From: Crotophaga sulcirostris
Taxonomy: Eukaryota > Chordata > Aves > Cuculiformes > Crotophagidae
NCBI GenBank assembly: GCA_013397455.1
Contig: VYZB01000123.1
Coordinates: forward strand, 1,533,729-1,597,728
Direction of reading: 5' to 3'
DNA length: 64,000 nt
The notes below the pieces were generated by a model. It did not search any database, was not told the DNA's origin, and was given only the letters and a program-made list of their open reading frames with translations. Made by a program: the position numbers and the translations under genes. Positions 1-13,181 of this stretch are shown in pieces (position 1 is the stretch's first letter; every line of letters starts with the position of its first letter).

Positions 1-2278
1 AAAGGATGATCTGGATTAGATCAACTCAGCATTTATTCCTATCCCTGCTATCTATAACTGTGTTTACTTTGTATGAACACAAGCAATAAGAAATTGCCAG
101 AAACTAATTTTCAATGAAGTACATGGTCTTAAGAGAAAAAAAAATAGTTATATTGGAAACAACCTTAAAAAAAAGGCTGGTTATTGTCAATGCTTACTTT
201 TTTCTGTTATATGAGACAACATAAAAAAATTAGGGACTAAAATAAAACACTTTTGCACGAAAAAGCTCAGAGAAAATTTCTTTCAGCAGTTCTTATTGCA
301 AAAAAAAAATTGCACTGAGAGCAATGCAGTTGTAAAGATGCAAGTGGCTAATGTTATGATAGTGCATTAAAGGTATTCTAATTTTTCTAAACTGTATTTT
401 CTTCCTAAAGTCATTGGCATTATAAATATTAATGATGCATGTTTAGAAGCAGGTTTGATTAGCATTTCATTAGCTCTGAGTAGACAGCAGAATAGCTAAA
501 TGTCAACATTTAACTTTGTCTCCTGAGATATGATAGTTAAAAATAACATTTTTTTTAAAAAGCCATAATTGCAAAAAAGCTAATGCTCATTAATTTAAAA
601 TATAAGTATTGGTTGTTTCCATCTCTTTGGCCTATTTCACATTTCATAGTAACAAATTAATATTAATTGGATAAGAAGAGCAAAAATCTTGCTGGAAGCA
701 TTTGTAAAATCCAGTATGAAAAGACTATATTTAAGTGCCAGGAGTCTACAAGTAATATATGAGAAAGCCCTGTCATCTTAAGTGAGTGCTTTACCAATAG
801 CTTTCAAAAAAATAACTTTTTTTTTTTTTGTAGCATTTATCAGCTCTGGGCAATAATTGGAATGCATCCATCAAATAGTGCAGGTGATGTGACAAACCAT
901 ATAGAAAGATACATGTAGTTATATTATTCGATACCACATTGCTCGCTGTTTGACATTAGGATGTCTTTGCTTGTCAATGTGAAGAAACAATTGGAAGCTT
1001 TAATTTACCACCACACCAGCTGCTTTGGTTTTTTGGGATGTAACACTTATCTCCTTTTAAGTCTAATTCTCTTCCAAAACCAAGTAATAAGTGTAGGCAA
1101 TTTGGATTTAAACCTATCTGAATTTGTGAATACAGTTTGTCTGCGATAGCTGAAAGTACATATATTAAGGCACTCCAAATTCTAAAATACAATAACCAGA
1201 TATACGAGAAGTATAACCTGGCATAAAATGTGCTAAAGTTTGCCATCAGAGGAAATGTCGAATAAATATTTTAAAGATTTTGAGAATATAAATGTTTGCT
1301 GAATAAAAAACCTACAGTTTAACAAATTGAGATTAACGCATAAAAATATTCACGTGCAAAGCATTTCTCTACTATTTTAGTTATTACTGCTATTATTATC
1401 TCCAAGACTTGGATGTTTCATGCTCCTATGTCAATTATGTTTTCCAAAATGTTAGAAAAAAATTATTTCAAGTTATGCTGCATATTGCCGAATGAACTGG
1501 AGCTGAATAAACAGCACATTTAGATGGAGCTATGCATTTTTTCATACAGTGTAAATTTAGTAATTCCAAATTTCATATTATTTTTATTCCAATTCCCAGC
1601 CAGAACTGTGCTGGAGGGCCTCTTATGATAATATGACCCTCCCAAGAATAATGGAAAAGTCTGATGCCAAAAAAACTGAACACAGTAATGCAAGAAAAGT
1701 TTGTACGTCTAATTTCATATGCAAGTTCTCACTGCACATGAAAGTACCTGGTTACCATGCCTCTGGGCAGCACAACAAAACTCTCAGCGCAGCATTATGC
1801 TGGAAATAACTCTTGCAGTAACTTTATTAAATCTTTGGCTTCAGAAAAAACTTAGCAGAGACATCACGACTCTCATTTTCCATGGATTTACGTGCACTTT
1901 GTGTAAATATTCATGGCTAGAATGACCAGACCTTCTGCCATGGGCCCCAGATGATAAGTCTCCTAGGTTTTCATGTTATTGACTCGTGCTTACTAGGGTG
2001 TCTCATTACAAGAGAAATGAATGTGCTGGTTCTGACAACTTTGGCTTAGGGACTGAAGCCTCACTCTGGCTATTGCTTCTCTGGGGGTTGCCTTAACTGC
2101 AGCTCTAGGTGTTTAAGGACATTTCCAGGTGGGGAGGTGGCTGACATTCCTTGTCTTTTTGGCTCTCAGCTGTGCACTCTGGAGAAGAATTTTTTTTATA
2201 TTATTTTTAAAATAGTAGTATTAAAAATATTATTTTGTCAGAAAAAGAGGATGTTGATTATAGCTCAGTGATTCTTCT
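1..2278. other. AT-rich unique DNA, no gene seen
   Basis: No exon, RNA gene or interspersed repeat is recognisable. The stretch is strongly AT-rich with many A and T runs, for example a T run at 817-829. Open frames here are at most 90 codons and resemble no protein family I know. Base composition rises in GC at about 2040-2200, without a recognisable motif or repeat. It reads as intronic or intergenic DNA. Confidence 0.7.
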
Positions 2279-2496
2279 TTAGGAAGAAGTTCTACACTGA
2301 AAGGGTGATTGGCCACTGGAATGCGCTGCCCAGGGAGGTGGTGGAGTTGCCGACCCTTGATGTGTTTAAGGGAAGATTGGATGAGGCACTCAGTGCCATG
2401 GTTTAGGTGATGAGTTGGTGTTAGTGTTGGCTTATAGGTTGGACTTGATGATCTCAGAGGTCTCTTCCAACCTGGTTATACTGTGAAACTGTGATA
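2279..2496 (+). mobile_element. Young CR1 LINE, 5'-truncated 3' end
   Basis: This is the 3' end of a CR1 non-LTR retrotransposon. It begins in the codons for the last part of the reverse-transcriptase protein ([21 protein letters not shown]), runs through the GATTGGATGAGGCACTCAGTG segment to the TAG stop, and then into the short 3' UTR with GGTTGGACTTGATGATCTCAG. It ends in a degenerate ATACTGTG-type repeat. The protein frame is only the C-terminal tail, so the copy is non-autonomous. The 5' break lies at TTAGGAAGAAG, the same consensus position as the copy at 23852. It has a few private changes, such as GTGATGAG after the stop. Confidence 0.93.
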
Positions 2497-5400
2497 CAGG
2501 TAGTTCCTTCACGAGGAGGAAGCTGAGGATAAATTCCGAGATTTATGGGCATATTATTCTGAAGCACTTTTATTATTCACCTTTTTCATTAAATGTAGGT
2601 AGGATGCAGCTATTTATAGCAGGAGTTTCCTCCATAGTGCAAGCATAGTCTCAATTCAAACGTCTCAAATTACAAACAGCAATAGACAAGATCTAGTTTT
2701 TGTGTACTTTCACTCTTATAGGGAAAAATGAAAGGAAGGTGCAGAATGATAAAAACCCCCAGGAATACAGAAGACGTTAGGTAGAAGAACCTGAAAGTTA
2801 TGAGTGTGCAGTTCTTGTAAGCTCACCCACATTCATCCTTATTGCTTACAAAGCTGGGAAGAACATGTGACAGCTGCTTAGAGTCAGGGTAGAAAATGAT
2901 GAGTCAAGGAGAAAAGCAAAGGAAGTAGTAAAAGACATCTTATTCTCAAAGCACCTACTGAAATGCGGAGGAGTCTGTCATCTGGCACCCATCAGGACAT
3001 AAACCCTGGCAACAAACACAAGCAAATTCCAGAGGGAAGTTAGCAATACTTCAAAGACACCAAAAGTAATTTCAGTTAGCTGGCAGTAGGCAGACGTCAA
3101 AAGTTTATCATTTCGGGAATATGAAATATATTTTCTGTGAATAAACAAGACAAAAAATTAACCCTTTTTCCACTGTTTCTTAGAATGTCTAATGTGTTGT
3201 CAGGGAGTTTTTGCTGAAAAGTGTATACTAATAAATTTTAGCCTGTATAATATCCATACAGGTTATTTTTTTTTTTGTGGTATAACACTGTAATGTTAGC
3301 TATTTATTTTTACAAGGTCTGAAAGGTATGATTGCCATTCAATCATGTGTTGGTACCTCCTGGTTGGACAAGTAAAATATTCAGAAAAATATTTTTTAAA
3401 AAAGCACTACTATATGCTTAAAATATTTGTTTTTCTGTGAATGCTCAGTTCTTCATGGGGGCTATACAGGTATTAATACAGGGAACAGCAATTCTTCAAG
3501 CATTTCTGCAAAAAGAATCTTAATAGTCCAGATGTTCATGAATAGTAAATAAAAAGCAGAAAAAAAATGAATGAATGGAGCAGCTGCTCAGAATGCAGAA
3601 GAATGTTTGCAAACACCATTTTGAAGTATGCAATCAGCCCTGGTTCAGAGGGAAAACTTGGATACCCAACAGAAAGTTTGAATAAGCAACTGAACATGTC
3701 AACAGTATTATCTAGTCTATCCAATCTTTGAAACTATTCAGCTGAAACAGACAATTTCTGTTCTTTTATGATTATTTCTTACTCCCAAATGGATCCAAAC
3801 TAAAACAAGAAAAATTCTATTGAGTTCAGGTCAATGTGTTTGTATGAGGGCTCAGACCTCTGTTCACATATGTACATGCCTGTGCTCATTAATGTAACTA
3901 CCTTGCTTTGTGGTTCTTTAGGTACGTAAGCCCTAAATTCCTAATTAACAACCAATCAGCTGTCAGAAATTAGGTTTAATTGGTGGGCAAAAGATCACGA
4001 TTTTCCACCCATCTCTCTCCTCTGAAATTCTTTTAAAAAAAGCTATTTACAGATTTGGTAGATGAAATGGAATAAAAGTTATCATTTCAATTGCCATGAC
4101 CCATCATTTAACGAAGGGTCTGCCATAAAGCCTGCTCTGGTGTCCGGTCCTGGAAGTCATCCTGCCCAAATGAGAGGCTGGGGACAGGCTGTGTGTGCAC
4201 ACAGACACTTCTAGGACTGTGCTCATCTTGAAACGGCAGAGTAGATTCCTCTCCCAAGACGATCTCCCTGGTAGTGAATTTGCAAGAAAGTGCTAGAACA
4301 GCAAACTATACTTTCTGCCATTCCGCGTTTACCATTCTTTTCGTATTAGTGTGAGTTTGAGCTAACAACAAACAAATGGTCCAATCCGATTCAATAGAAT
4401 TTTTCAACTTTGCTTCTCCAATTCCATTGCTGTTGACATAAGCAAGTTGATACTCTCCTTTTCAACATTGTAAGAGCTTAGTCTTTGCATAGAGTTGGAT
4501 ACTGAAAGATTCGTGTGAACACTTGGGACTCTTTGATGTTGGAAATGTCTCTTGTTTGCTCATGGTGCCAGGGACGTCTCCAGGTACTCATGAAGCTTGC
4601 AGGAAGAAGCAGGAAAACAGACACCCCAAAGGACAGTGAAAAGTGGCAAGGAGGACGTTGACAAAAACCAAAAGGCATAGGCATTTGGCTGGCCTCAGGT
4701 GACAGAAAGAGGAAAATCTTTTTTCCCCCCCAGAGGGGATTTTGTAGAGTTTATGGCAACTCAAGAAGTCAATACAAGATACTGAATTAAAAATCCATGT
4801 ATGAAGGACATGTTTTGTAGACCACATAGAGGAAAGAGATTTCTTCAACATGGGTTTTATCTTAATTTATATTATTCTGGTTTTCTTCATTTAAAAATTC
4901 TGTGTTGTAGTTTGTGTTCTGGTAAAACTCGCTTAGAATTTAAAGCCCCTGTTGTTTTTTTGCTCTGTTTAATGTAAAGAAAAAATACAGCCAGATGCAC
5001 CCAAAACTTCTTGATAGCTATCTCTCCAATGCTGCCTGGCCCATTTATTCATCCAAATTAGCTTAGCAGTGATTCTAAGCTGAGCACCTGCAGACTGCAT
5101 CAGATAATGGATTTCCTCTCTTCGCTTCCTTTACCTCACATCTGCAGATAAGTGGTCTGCTACCGTATGAGTAGCTCATATTAACAAACTGATGGTACAG
5201 AACGAATTAAAATTTGAAAGAAAGCATAACAAAAATCATAAAAAGAAGACTGGATAATTTATATTATTTTTCATGAAATGCTCACTTTCTCATCAATTGT
5301 TTGTTTCAAATTTTGGTTAATAGCATTAATGCGAGGAATTAAAAGACCCACTTCTTCATGTATCCACACACAAAATGGTTTCAACCATTAAGCACCAGAA

Positions 5401-6484
5401 ACTGAAGATGTGAGAGGTCAATCTATTTGAGAAGATCAGCCCAACTGTTTTGGCTGCACACAGGCAGCGTGCAGTGAAGATTTTACCTCCAAACAGTGAG
5501 GAGTGTCTTGATCATTGTTCAAATTCTGTTGCTAATTCAGATTTTTTATCTAGTGTACCTTGTTCAAAGCACAAGGAAGCCAATGCAGAGATCCTGTTAA
5601 GATTTAATAAATCCCAATTTAGGCCCATGGCAGAATGGACAAACTTACGAGCCTAGAGACATGGCAAAATTACAGCCTTACTGGGCAACAGTATCTAACA
5701 GGCCAAGTAACTGCCTATATAAATGCATGAATTTGCCTCAGTAGTTGTCTGGCTTTTCATTTTAAATTCATATTGTCAGACTAAAATCAACTGCCATTGA
5801 ACCTACAAGCAAAACTCATACTGAAGTAACCTAGAGTTCATCCCCATTACTTTTGTGCTTTATGGAAATACCTTGAGTCTGGAATATCTAGGAGGTTATT
5901 CTATGCAGACATACAAATATCATCACACTGGCTGTCATTTTTTTATTCATATAGAGATAAATAGTCCCACTCCTGTTTTGACTAAGTATACTCTAAATTT
6001 TCCAGTTGTCTATGGAAAATAATCCGACTTGCGTGGCATTCTCTGTTGTTTTTTTCTTTCTTTTTAATTGGGCTTTGCTATCCTTCCAAACTTTCTCAGT
6101 GAAAATATAAATACACAAAATGTTCATTTTGGCTCTGTGCTATCTGCAGTGCTCTTAGTGTAAGTAACTTATTTGTTTGTAGTGATCTCATATCACCTAT
6201 CTCGTTCATCTTCTTCCAATTTGGCTGACCACCCTACAGTGTTTAAGCAGAAGAGATGAAAAATTAAGAACAATTTTTATAAATTGTTTTGAAACCAATT
6301 CCTGAAATTATGCTAATGAAATTTCTGGGAAGGGTGGAGTTTTGTGGTCAGAAGAGCAATGGCACCCAGAAGACAGGCACAATCTCCTCTGACATTTCTA
6401 GAGTTTGGGCTGCTGCTCAAGTGGTTCAAGTGAAACTGGTGAACTAGAGCTTCCCCTTCGGTAATGCCACCCAGGCACAAGATA
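2497..6484. other. Unique AT-rich DNA, possible motif cluster near 3950
   Basis: No gene or interspersed repeat is recognisable. A CCAAT box (3952-3958), an overlapping CAGCTG E-box (3958-3963) and TGTCAG (3961-3966) lie between two TAATT-type sites. Short inverted repeats occur at 3242-3262 (7-bp arms) and 4189-4204 (7-bp arms). Open frames are all under 90 codons and look random. Confidence 0.6.
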
Positions 6485-6759
6485 TCACAGTATGACAGTG
6501 TCACGAGGTTGGAAAGGACCTTTGAGATCATCAAGTCCAACCTATAACCCAACAGTAACACTCACACCAACACCAACCCATCATCTAAACCCTGGCACTG
6601 AGTGCCTCATTCAATCTCCTCTTAAACACCTCCAGGGACAGCGACTCCACCACCTCCCAGGGCAGCGCATTCCAATGGCCAATCACCTTTTCAGGGAAGA
6701 ATTTTTTCCTAATATAAAGCCTAAACCTCCCCTGACGAAGCTTGAGACCATGTCCTCCT
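6485..6759 (-). mobile_element. Young CR1 LINE, 5'-truncated 3' end
   Basis: This is a minus-strand copy of the young CR1 set. Read on the minus strand it starts near GAGGACATGG, encodes the reverse-transcriptase C-terminal tail ([20 protein letters not shown], then [13 protein letters not shown]), has the TAG stop, the GGTTGGACTTGATGATCTCA 3' UTR and an ACTGTCATACTGTGATA tail at the left edge. Its 5' break falls at the GAGGACATGG position also used by the copies at 36151 and 44544. The open frame on the plus strand here is an antisense shadow of the element. Confidence 0.93.
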
Positions 6760-9700
6760 TCACAGCAAGACAACCCTGCCTTTGAGAAGTGGCAAAGGGA
6801 GGACGTGGGGCAGGATTTGGCTCTGCTATGTCAAGAAGAGAAAGGATGTGACTGGGGCTAAACCATAACTCTTAAGAATCAAAAGGTATTGGTTTAATTC
6901 CAGAATCTTCAATTAGGTTAGTTGAAAAGTTTCCAAGGTGGAGGTGGAATTCCGTGATTCTACTTTAAATCTCTATAAGGACAGGCAGTTTTGCCAACAT
7001 TCGTATGAACTTTTTGAGAGCTATTCTTATAGATAATATGGTAGAAGTTGATCATTAAGTAACATTGTCACAGATAACGCAAGAGAAAGAGATTATTAAG
7101 TAATATAAGACTCATGATCTCACATAGGGTAAAGTCTGCAAAATCAAGGTGAAAGTTTACACCTGATGTTGCATATTTGATCTTTTTTGTGCTTAACCTA
7201 GGATTGTCCTTTTTTGTGAATATACATTGCACATTTTATAAATGCTTAACACAAAAGGATAAACACAGAGTTTCACTTAAAACTGCTTACACTTTTTCAG
7301 CTGTTCCCTTTGATTTCATGTTTTGTACATCTGATGCTTGGCTACTGCAGCTTAATTACAAGATACTGAATATTATAAGAATGAATGGTTGAAAAACATG
7401 TCATTTTTTAACTTGCCTTCTAATTTAAAATGCCACATGCTGTATTTTTAAATGAAAATAAATGATTATAATATGACCAGTCATAAAGCATTTTTTCCCA
7501 GAGCACCATGTCATGAAAGGGCATATGCACAGAGCTAAGTGTCTAAAACAGGATCTTTATAGCCAGCTTAGACACTGAGAACAATGGACTGAAAGTGGTC
7601 ACTAATGACATTGTTAATGATAGATACCATTACGTTGGAAGAGATGTCAAAGTGAAATAGCATTATAGCCTTCAAGATGGACTGCCTTGTCCTTCTTAGT
7701 AAATCTATTAAGGCAGCTTGCAAGAACAAAACACTGAGGTGTTCCTTTTCTCTCCTTTTTCTGAAGTGCAAAACATTCTGTGTTATGGATGTAAACCATT
7801 TACCTGCAAAAGGCTCAAGTGTGAACAAATTTCTTTGAGCAGAAAAAGTGTGTGGGTGAGTAAACAGAAAAGCTTAGACAGAAAAACAGGAAGATCATGT
7901 GCATTTAAAAAAATAATCCTGACTAGACAAAGACAAAAATATAATTGATCTAGACTAAGATCAAACACTAAAATGTTGTCAGCATGAACTAGGAAGAATA
8001 GGAATTATGGATTGCTGTAGTTGTACCTAAAGACTGCAGAGAAATATGCATGGTGATAGGTTTAGGGCTTAATTTAAAAAAACTGTATTTATTTCTAATA
8101 TGGGAGATGTGAATTCTCATGTCTGCTTGCCTACAAATCTCAGTAAGTATGATTGCATGAATGTAGTCATAAATACAGCCATGGAATTCCTTAATAAGGT
8201 AGGGATTTGTGGAAGGGCAGGAGGAAAAATATTAAAAGAGAACAAGTTACCCGTTACCATTTTATTTAATTATTTATTTGTACACATGTTGATATGTATG
8301 GTAACATTGATTTTTTAAATGTAAATTAGATTTTGTATATATGTAAACACCCATATATGAAACCAATTAAGCATATGAAAAAACAGCATGTTGAAATGTA
8401 CCTGAGAACTCTGACAGAAGAAAAGCCCTGTTTTTGTATTTTATTCACTTACCATTCAGTAACAGATCGATGAACACGTGCATCACATTAAACACTTTAC
8501 TACAATATGAATTGGACTGTTAAAGTACAATAAGTACAGAGCATATAAAGTTATTTCAGATGATGGTTATTTGGAATATCAGATTGAATATTGGTTGAAA
8601 ACACTCATTATGCAAGCTACAGAAGGAGTTTATTTTCTTCTGTACTACATCTCTGTATCTATAGGTTTTATCTACTGAGGAATTCATTTCTATATGTGTT
8701 TATATCTCAGGTTTAAAAATGAAAAAAAAGAATAGACATAGTCTATCGGCTAGCTTAAATTTTCACATCTGACAGCTAAATTGAGATATCTATCAAGCAT
8801 ATAAATGAATATATGACATACTCATGTGTTATTCACCAGTTTTATCTCAATGTTCAGGGCCTTGTGATCATCATCAGCTGTTGTGGCTTTGCAAAGGGCT
8901 TTGCAAGGTAATAAGTGTGGTACCTACATTAGGAGGGTGGCTTAGGCAAAGGTAGAGAGCTTTTATGCGCACAGAATTGCTCAATCAAATTAAATCTGCA
9001 GTTTTTAATGGCCTTTGAAGCATGTCCTAGAACAGGAGTAATTTCGATTTTGCAGGGGATGGAACAGTGGAGAAGAAAGAATACGGATCATAAAAACTTG
9101 GTCCAAAGTTTAGTGAGTGCAACAGGAGTGTTTCTAATGATTTTGGTGTGCTCTGGATCGAGCTCAGTGAATTGGTCTCAGACCAAATTTCAGCATACTC
9201 ACAAACACATTTCCTCACACAGACACAGAAAATTTGGGTCTAAATTTTGCAGCGTTCCTGCCATACAGATCAAGGGAACTTGTTATTACTCTCAGCTATT
9301 TCATATCCTCAGTAATAAACAGGGCAAGCGCCTCACTTCACATTTTGCTTCATGTACTGTTACATTACCTTTCAGGCAGAATTTTTGTCATTTTGCTGCT
9401 GCACTGAACCTTGCCAAAAGAATCAGCAAAGGAGAGGTAAATGGAAATCACTGTCCTTGCACTCGGCAGTGTCTGTTCTGCAATAGCAGCAGATCCAGCT
9501 GAGGAAACATGAAGAATTTACACAGACGCGCCCTTCTCAGTTCTAAAACCTGCTTTGAAGACGAGCAGCAACGCTCAGTACAAAAGTGGGATCAACACCA
9601 TTTGCAGCATCATGGAGAGAGGTGGTATTTTGCAAAGTGACAACAACCATAAGTAAGTTGACTCTGAGCCTAATGAGCAAACGGAGGGACGAGACAGGGA

Positions 9701-12555
9701 TTTTCATGAAGCCCGGTGGGGTCTGTTTGTTTGCATCAGGATCTTTAATGAGCAGCTTGCTGCAGCTACCGTTATTGTCAGCACCTGGATCAGTTTGCTG
9801 CTTATTGGCATTTCAGTTCAAACTGCTACAGGAAATGGGATTTGGCCTTAGATTCAGGGTTTAAAAATTTTCTTGCGTGTTGTGACATTGTACCACATTT
9901 TCAGATCCTGGGCACCAGCAAGGTGACACTAACAAGAATTAGAGTTCCTACTAACAGAAGACTTTTATGAGCTTAAGCATGCTTGTGGCTTCCAGACGTA
10001 CAGAAAATAATAGAACAGTTGCCAGACTAGCAGACTCTGTTATATATTTTCTCAAATTTAAAAAAAAAAAAATAACAAAAAAACCAAAAACATTTAAATG
10101 AAAAGCCTCTGTGCTAGAGAGTAGCAGATTTCTAAGCATTTCTGCTTCTGGGCTCTAAATGTGTGAACCAGCTGGATACTTATCTATTCCTATAAACAAG
10201 AATGTGAGCATGAACAAAAAGCAGGGTTTTTTATGTTTTCATGAATTTGAAAGAGAGATTCAGAGAGAACAGCCGTGTGCATTATACACATGTGCAAGCA
10301 AGAAAAAGAGTTTACAGAGCAGCCTCCACACTAGGCGTGCCTTACCTTCAGTAATCCTTTTCCTAACGCTTCTTTCCCTCAAAAACTCTCTTCTGATTCC
10401 AGCAATTAATTTTTCCTCTCTTCCAAGGTCGCTTCTGCCTTTGATTCGTTTGTGCTCTGATTCTGATTTTGAGCAGGCCTAAGGATGGGTGTTCTCTGAG
10501 AGGATAATTCATGAAGTAGCTTTTTTTAAGGAAATTGGGGTTATCAGAGATGGGGGGTACTATGCATGAGAAAATATGGCATTGAAGTCCTCAGTATCTG
10601 TTTTTATTACAGATCCTGAAAGAATCGTTGTTTAATTGCTGGCTCTCTGTATATTGTTAGCATCAAATTACAATTGGTCTTATTATTAACCCACAAATTC
10701 CTAGGGAGGATTTTAAAAATTTCCCTGTTTTTCATGGCTAAAAATACAAGCAGAGTGACATTGTTTATTCTAAGGCAATAGTTCTGAGTCAGTTTTATGC
10801 CTAATCTTTTGTAATTTCAGTTTGAGAAAGAGGAAATTTCTTGACTGTTGGAAATTTAAAAAGGCTGGTATTTGATCTGTTGGAACACCAGAACACTTCT
10901 TAGTATTCCTTAAAATAGACTGGTGTAAACATGAATTTAACTTTTCACCTCAGTTTGAAGTGTGGAAGCTTGCATACTGTCTTGTAAATGATGAAAAATC
11001 CTGCTTCTTCCAGTAAAGGACTCTTCCATATCATATCCTCTGGAACAGGGCCTGTGATTGCAAAGTTATTTTTTTTTATGGAGAAAAATGTCTCATCCTT
11101 AGTTTTTCTTTCACAGGAAGACTGCTTTATTCCACCAATTATACGCCAGTTTGAGCTGTTTTGAACAGGACGTGAATTAACTTATTTGCCTTCTTGGAGA
11201 ATTGCATCTAAGTTACAAATAAAATTCTGTTCTCCACATATTCATAATCGTGCATGATTTTATCTGTCTCTGCTGAAGAAAGAATAAATGAAGATGTCAC
11301 CCTCAAGTCTCAGGTATTTCTTGAGCTCTTAATAAATAATGAGAAATTCTAAGGTCAACAACCTTATTTTCAAAGTACCTCTTTTCTTGTTCTCCTCTTT
11401 TTCTCAAATGTAATGAGAAAGCCTATTTTAACAAAGATAACCCACTCCTGTCCTAATGCTGAAGAGAATCAAAGTTCTTCACCTAAGACTGATCTTTAAC
11501 CTCAAGTTTTTCTAGGAAGGCAGGTTATGAGTTGTTCAAATTCAGTTATTCCTTTTCACCAGCCATTTATTTCTTTTTCCTTTTGACCATACTGTGTCAG
11601 CTTAAAGTACCATACAAATGTATAGTAAAAGCATCGCACACAACACCTATTTCTGAGAGATTTATGAGACCAAAAGAGACCTACAAGCACAAACAGATAT
11701 GAGTGAAGTTGGATAAAATGTTGAGATAAGTCCTGATTAAATTTTATCTCTATACTATGTCATCAGTCTTTTAAGTCAGAGGACTTAGATTTCCCAAAAT
11801 ATTTCATATAAGCTTTGGAACATATCAGTTCCAGCTCTTTGTCTTAGGTAAGGTGTGCTTTCCTTATTTCTGTCAAAATAATGCTATGAGATTATTGTCT
11901 CCAAAGATGTCTTTTCTTTCTCTTCATATCTGGCAAAGTAATCTATATCTTTTATCTGAAACTGTATCTTTGTAAAATGAAATAAAGCAGAACAAAGAAG
12001 AATCCTTTGACCTGTGGTGGTCTTCAGATATTGAGCAAAACCAACTATTTTCTTCACTTGGATAAAAGCTTTTTTTCCCGTTTGTCTCCATTTGGCAGTA
12101 TAGGCACTTGGGCTCACAAAGATTTATATTCAATAGAAGTGTTAGTAGGAAGCTGTTGGAATTGGGGGATACTGATATTTTTCAGTCAAGCTATGGATGA
12201 AAACAGAAAAGATAAAACTGACACCATAGAACAAGGCGTAGCATCCTGTTCACGTTGCAGTCAATAGCAGATTTCCTAACATTTCACCCAAAGGATTTTT
12301 AAAAGCATATGGGTGACCTGGGAGACCTTGTAATGGGGTTTTATGGTGGAAAGCCATACAAACACGTTTTGAAGTTTCTATCTTTGTCCCAAATTGAAGT
12401 ATTAACTGGTACAAGACACTATGATTTTCCCTTCTTTTTATCTACCCTGTATCTAGGAAAGAATCCAAACAACCTACAACACTGGGGACTGAAGTCTCTG
12501 AGATTATTCAAACAAGGGAGGCTGGATAGCCAACAACAGTAAAAAGTTGTGTACT
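6760..12555. other. Unique DNA with one 164-codon open frame, no recognised gene
   Basis: No repeat family is recognisable. The plus-strand frame at 9008-9502 is the longest frame outside repeats and gaps (164 codons), but the predicted protein has no domain, signal peptide or low-complexity pattern I recognise. It is followed by a 92-codon frame in another phase at 9586-9864. The 9000-9860 stretch is less AT-rich than its surroundings, which by itself lowers stop density. A 15-bp palindrome (TTGGTCT-C-AGACCAA) lies at 9172-9186. A-rich runs occur near 10060. Confidence 0.5.
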
Positions 12556-12557
12556 TC

Positions 12558-12589
<32 letters not shown>
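12556..12589. repeat. (ATT)n microsatellite
   Basis: About ten uninterrupted ATT units run directly into the assembly gap, so the true array length is unknown. The repeat is a plausible cause of the assembly break. Confidence 0.95.
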
Positions 12590-13181
12590 NNNNNNNNNNN
12601 NNNNNNNNNNNNNNNNNNNNNNNNNNNNNNNNNNNNNNNNNNNNNNNNNNNNNNNNNNNNNNNNNNNNNNNNNNNNNNNNNNNNNNNNNNNNNNNNNNNN
12701 NNNNNNNNNNNNNNNNNNNNNNNNNNNNNNNNNNNNNNNNNNNNNNNNNNNNNNNNNNNNNNNNNNNNNNNNNNNNNNNNNNNNNNNNNNNNNNNNNNNN
12801 NNNNNNNNNNNNNNNNNNNNNNNNNNNNNNNNNNNNNNNNNNNNNNNNNNNNNNNNNNNNNNNNNNNNNNNNNNNNNNNNNNNNNNNNNNNNNNNNNNNN
12901 NNNNNNNNNNNNNNNNNNNNNNNNNNNNNNNNNNNNNNNNNNNNNNNNNNNNNNNNNNNNNNNNNNNNNNNNNNNNNNNNNNNNNNNNNNNNNNNNNNNN
13001 NNNNNNNNNNNNNNNNNNNNNNNNNNNNNNNNNNNNNNNNNNNNNNNNNNNNNNNNNNNNNNNNNNNNNNNNNNNNNNNNNNNNNNNNNNNNNNNNNNNN
13101 NNNNNNNNNNNNNNNNNNNNNNNNNNNNNNNNNNNNNNNNNNNNNNNNNNNNNNNNNNNNNNNNNNNNNNNNNNNNNNNNN
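12590..13181. other. Assembly gap, 592 N
   Basis: Unresolved bases. The non-round length suggests an estimated gap size. All open frames spanning it are artefacts. Confidence 0.99.

Noticed and set aside
3242..3275. Stem (CCTGTAT / ATACAGG) followed by a T run, like a bacterial terminator
   Set aside because: The DNA is vertebrate, where this structure has no terminator meaning, and no gene lies upstream.
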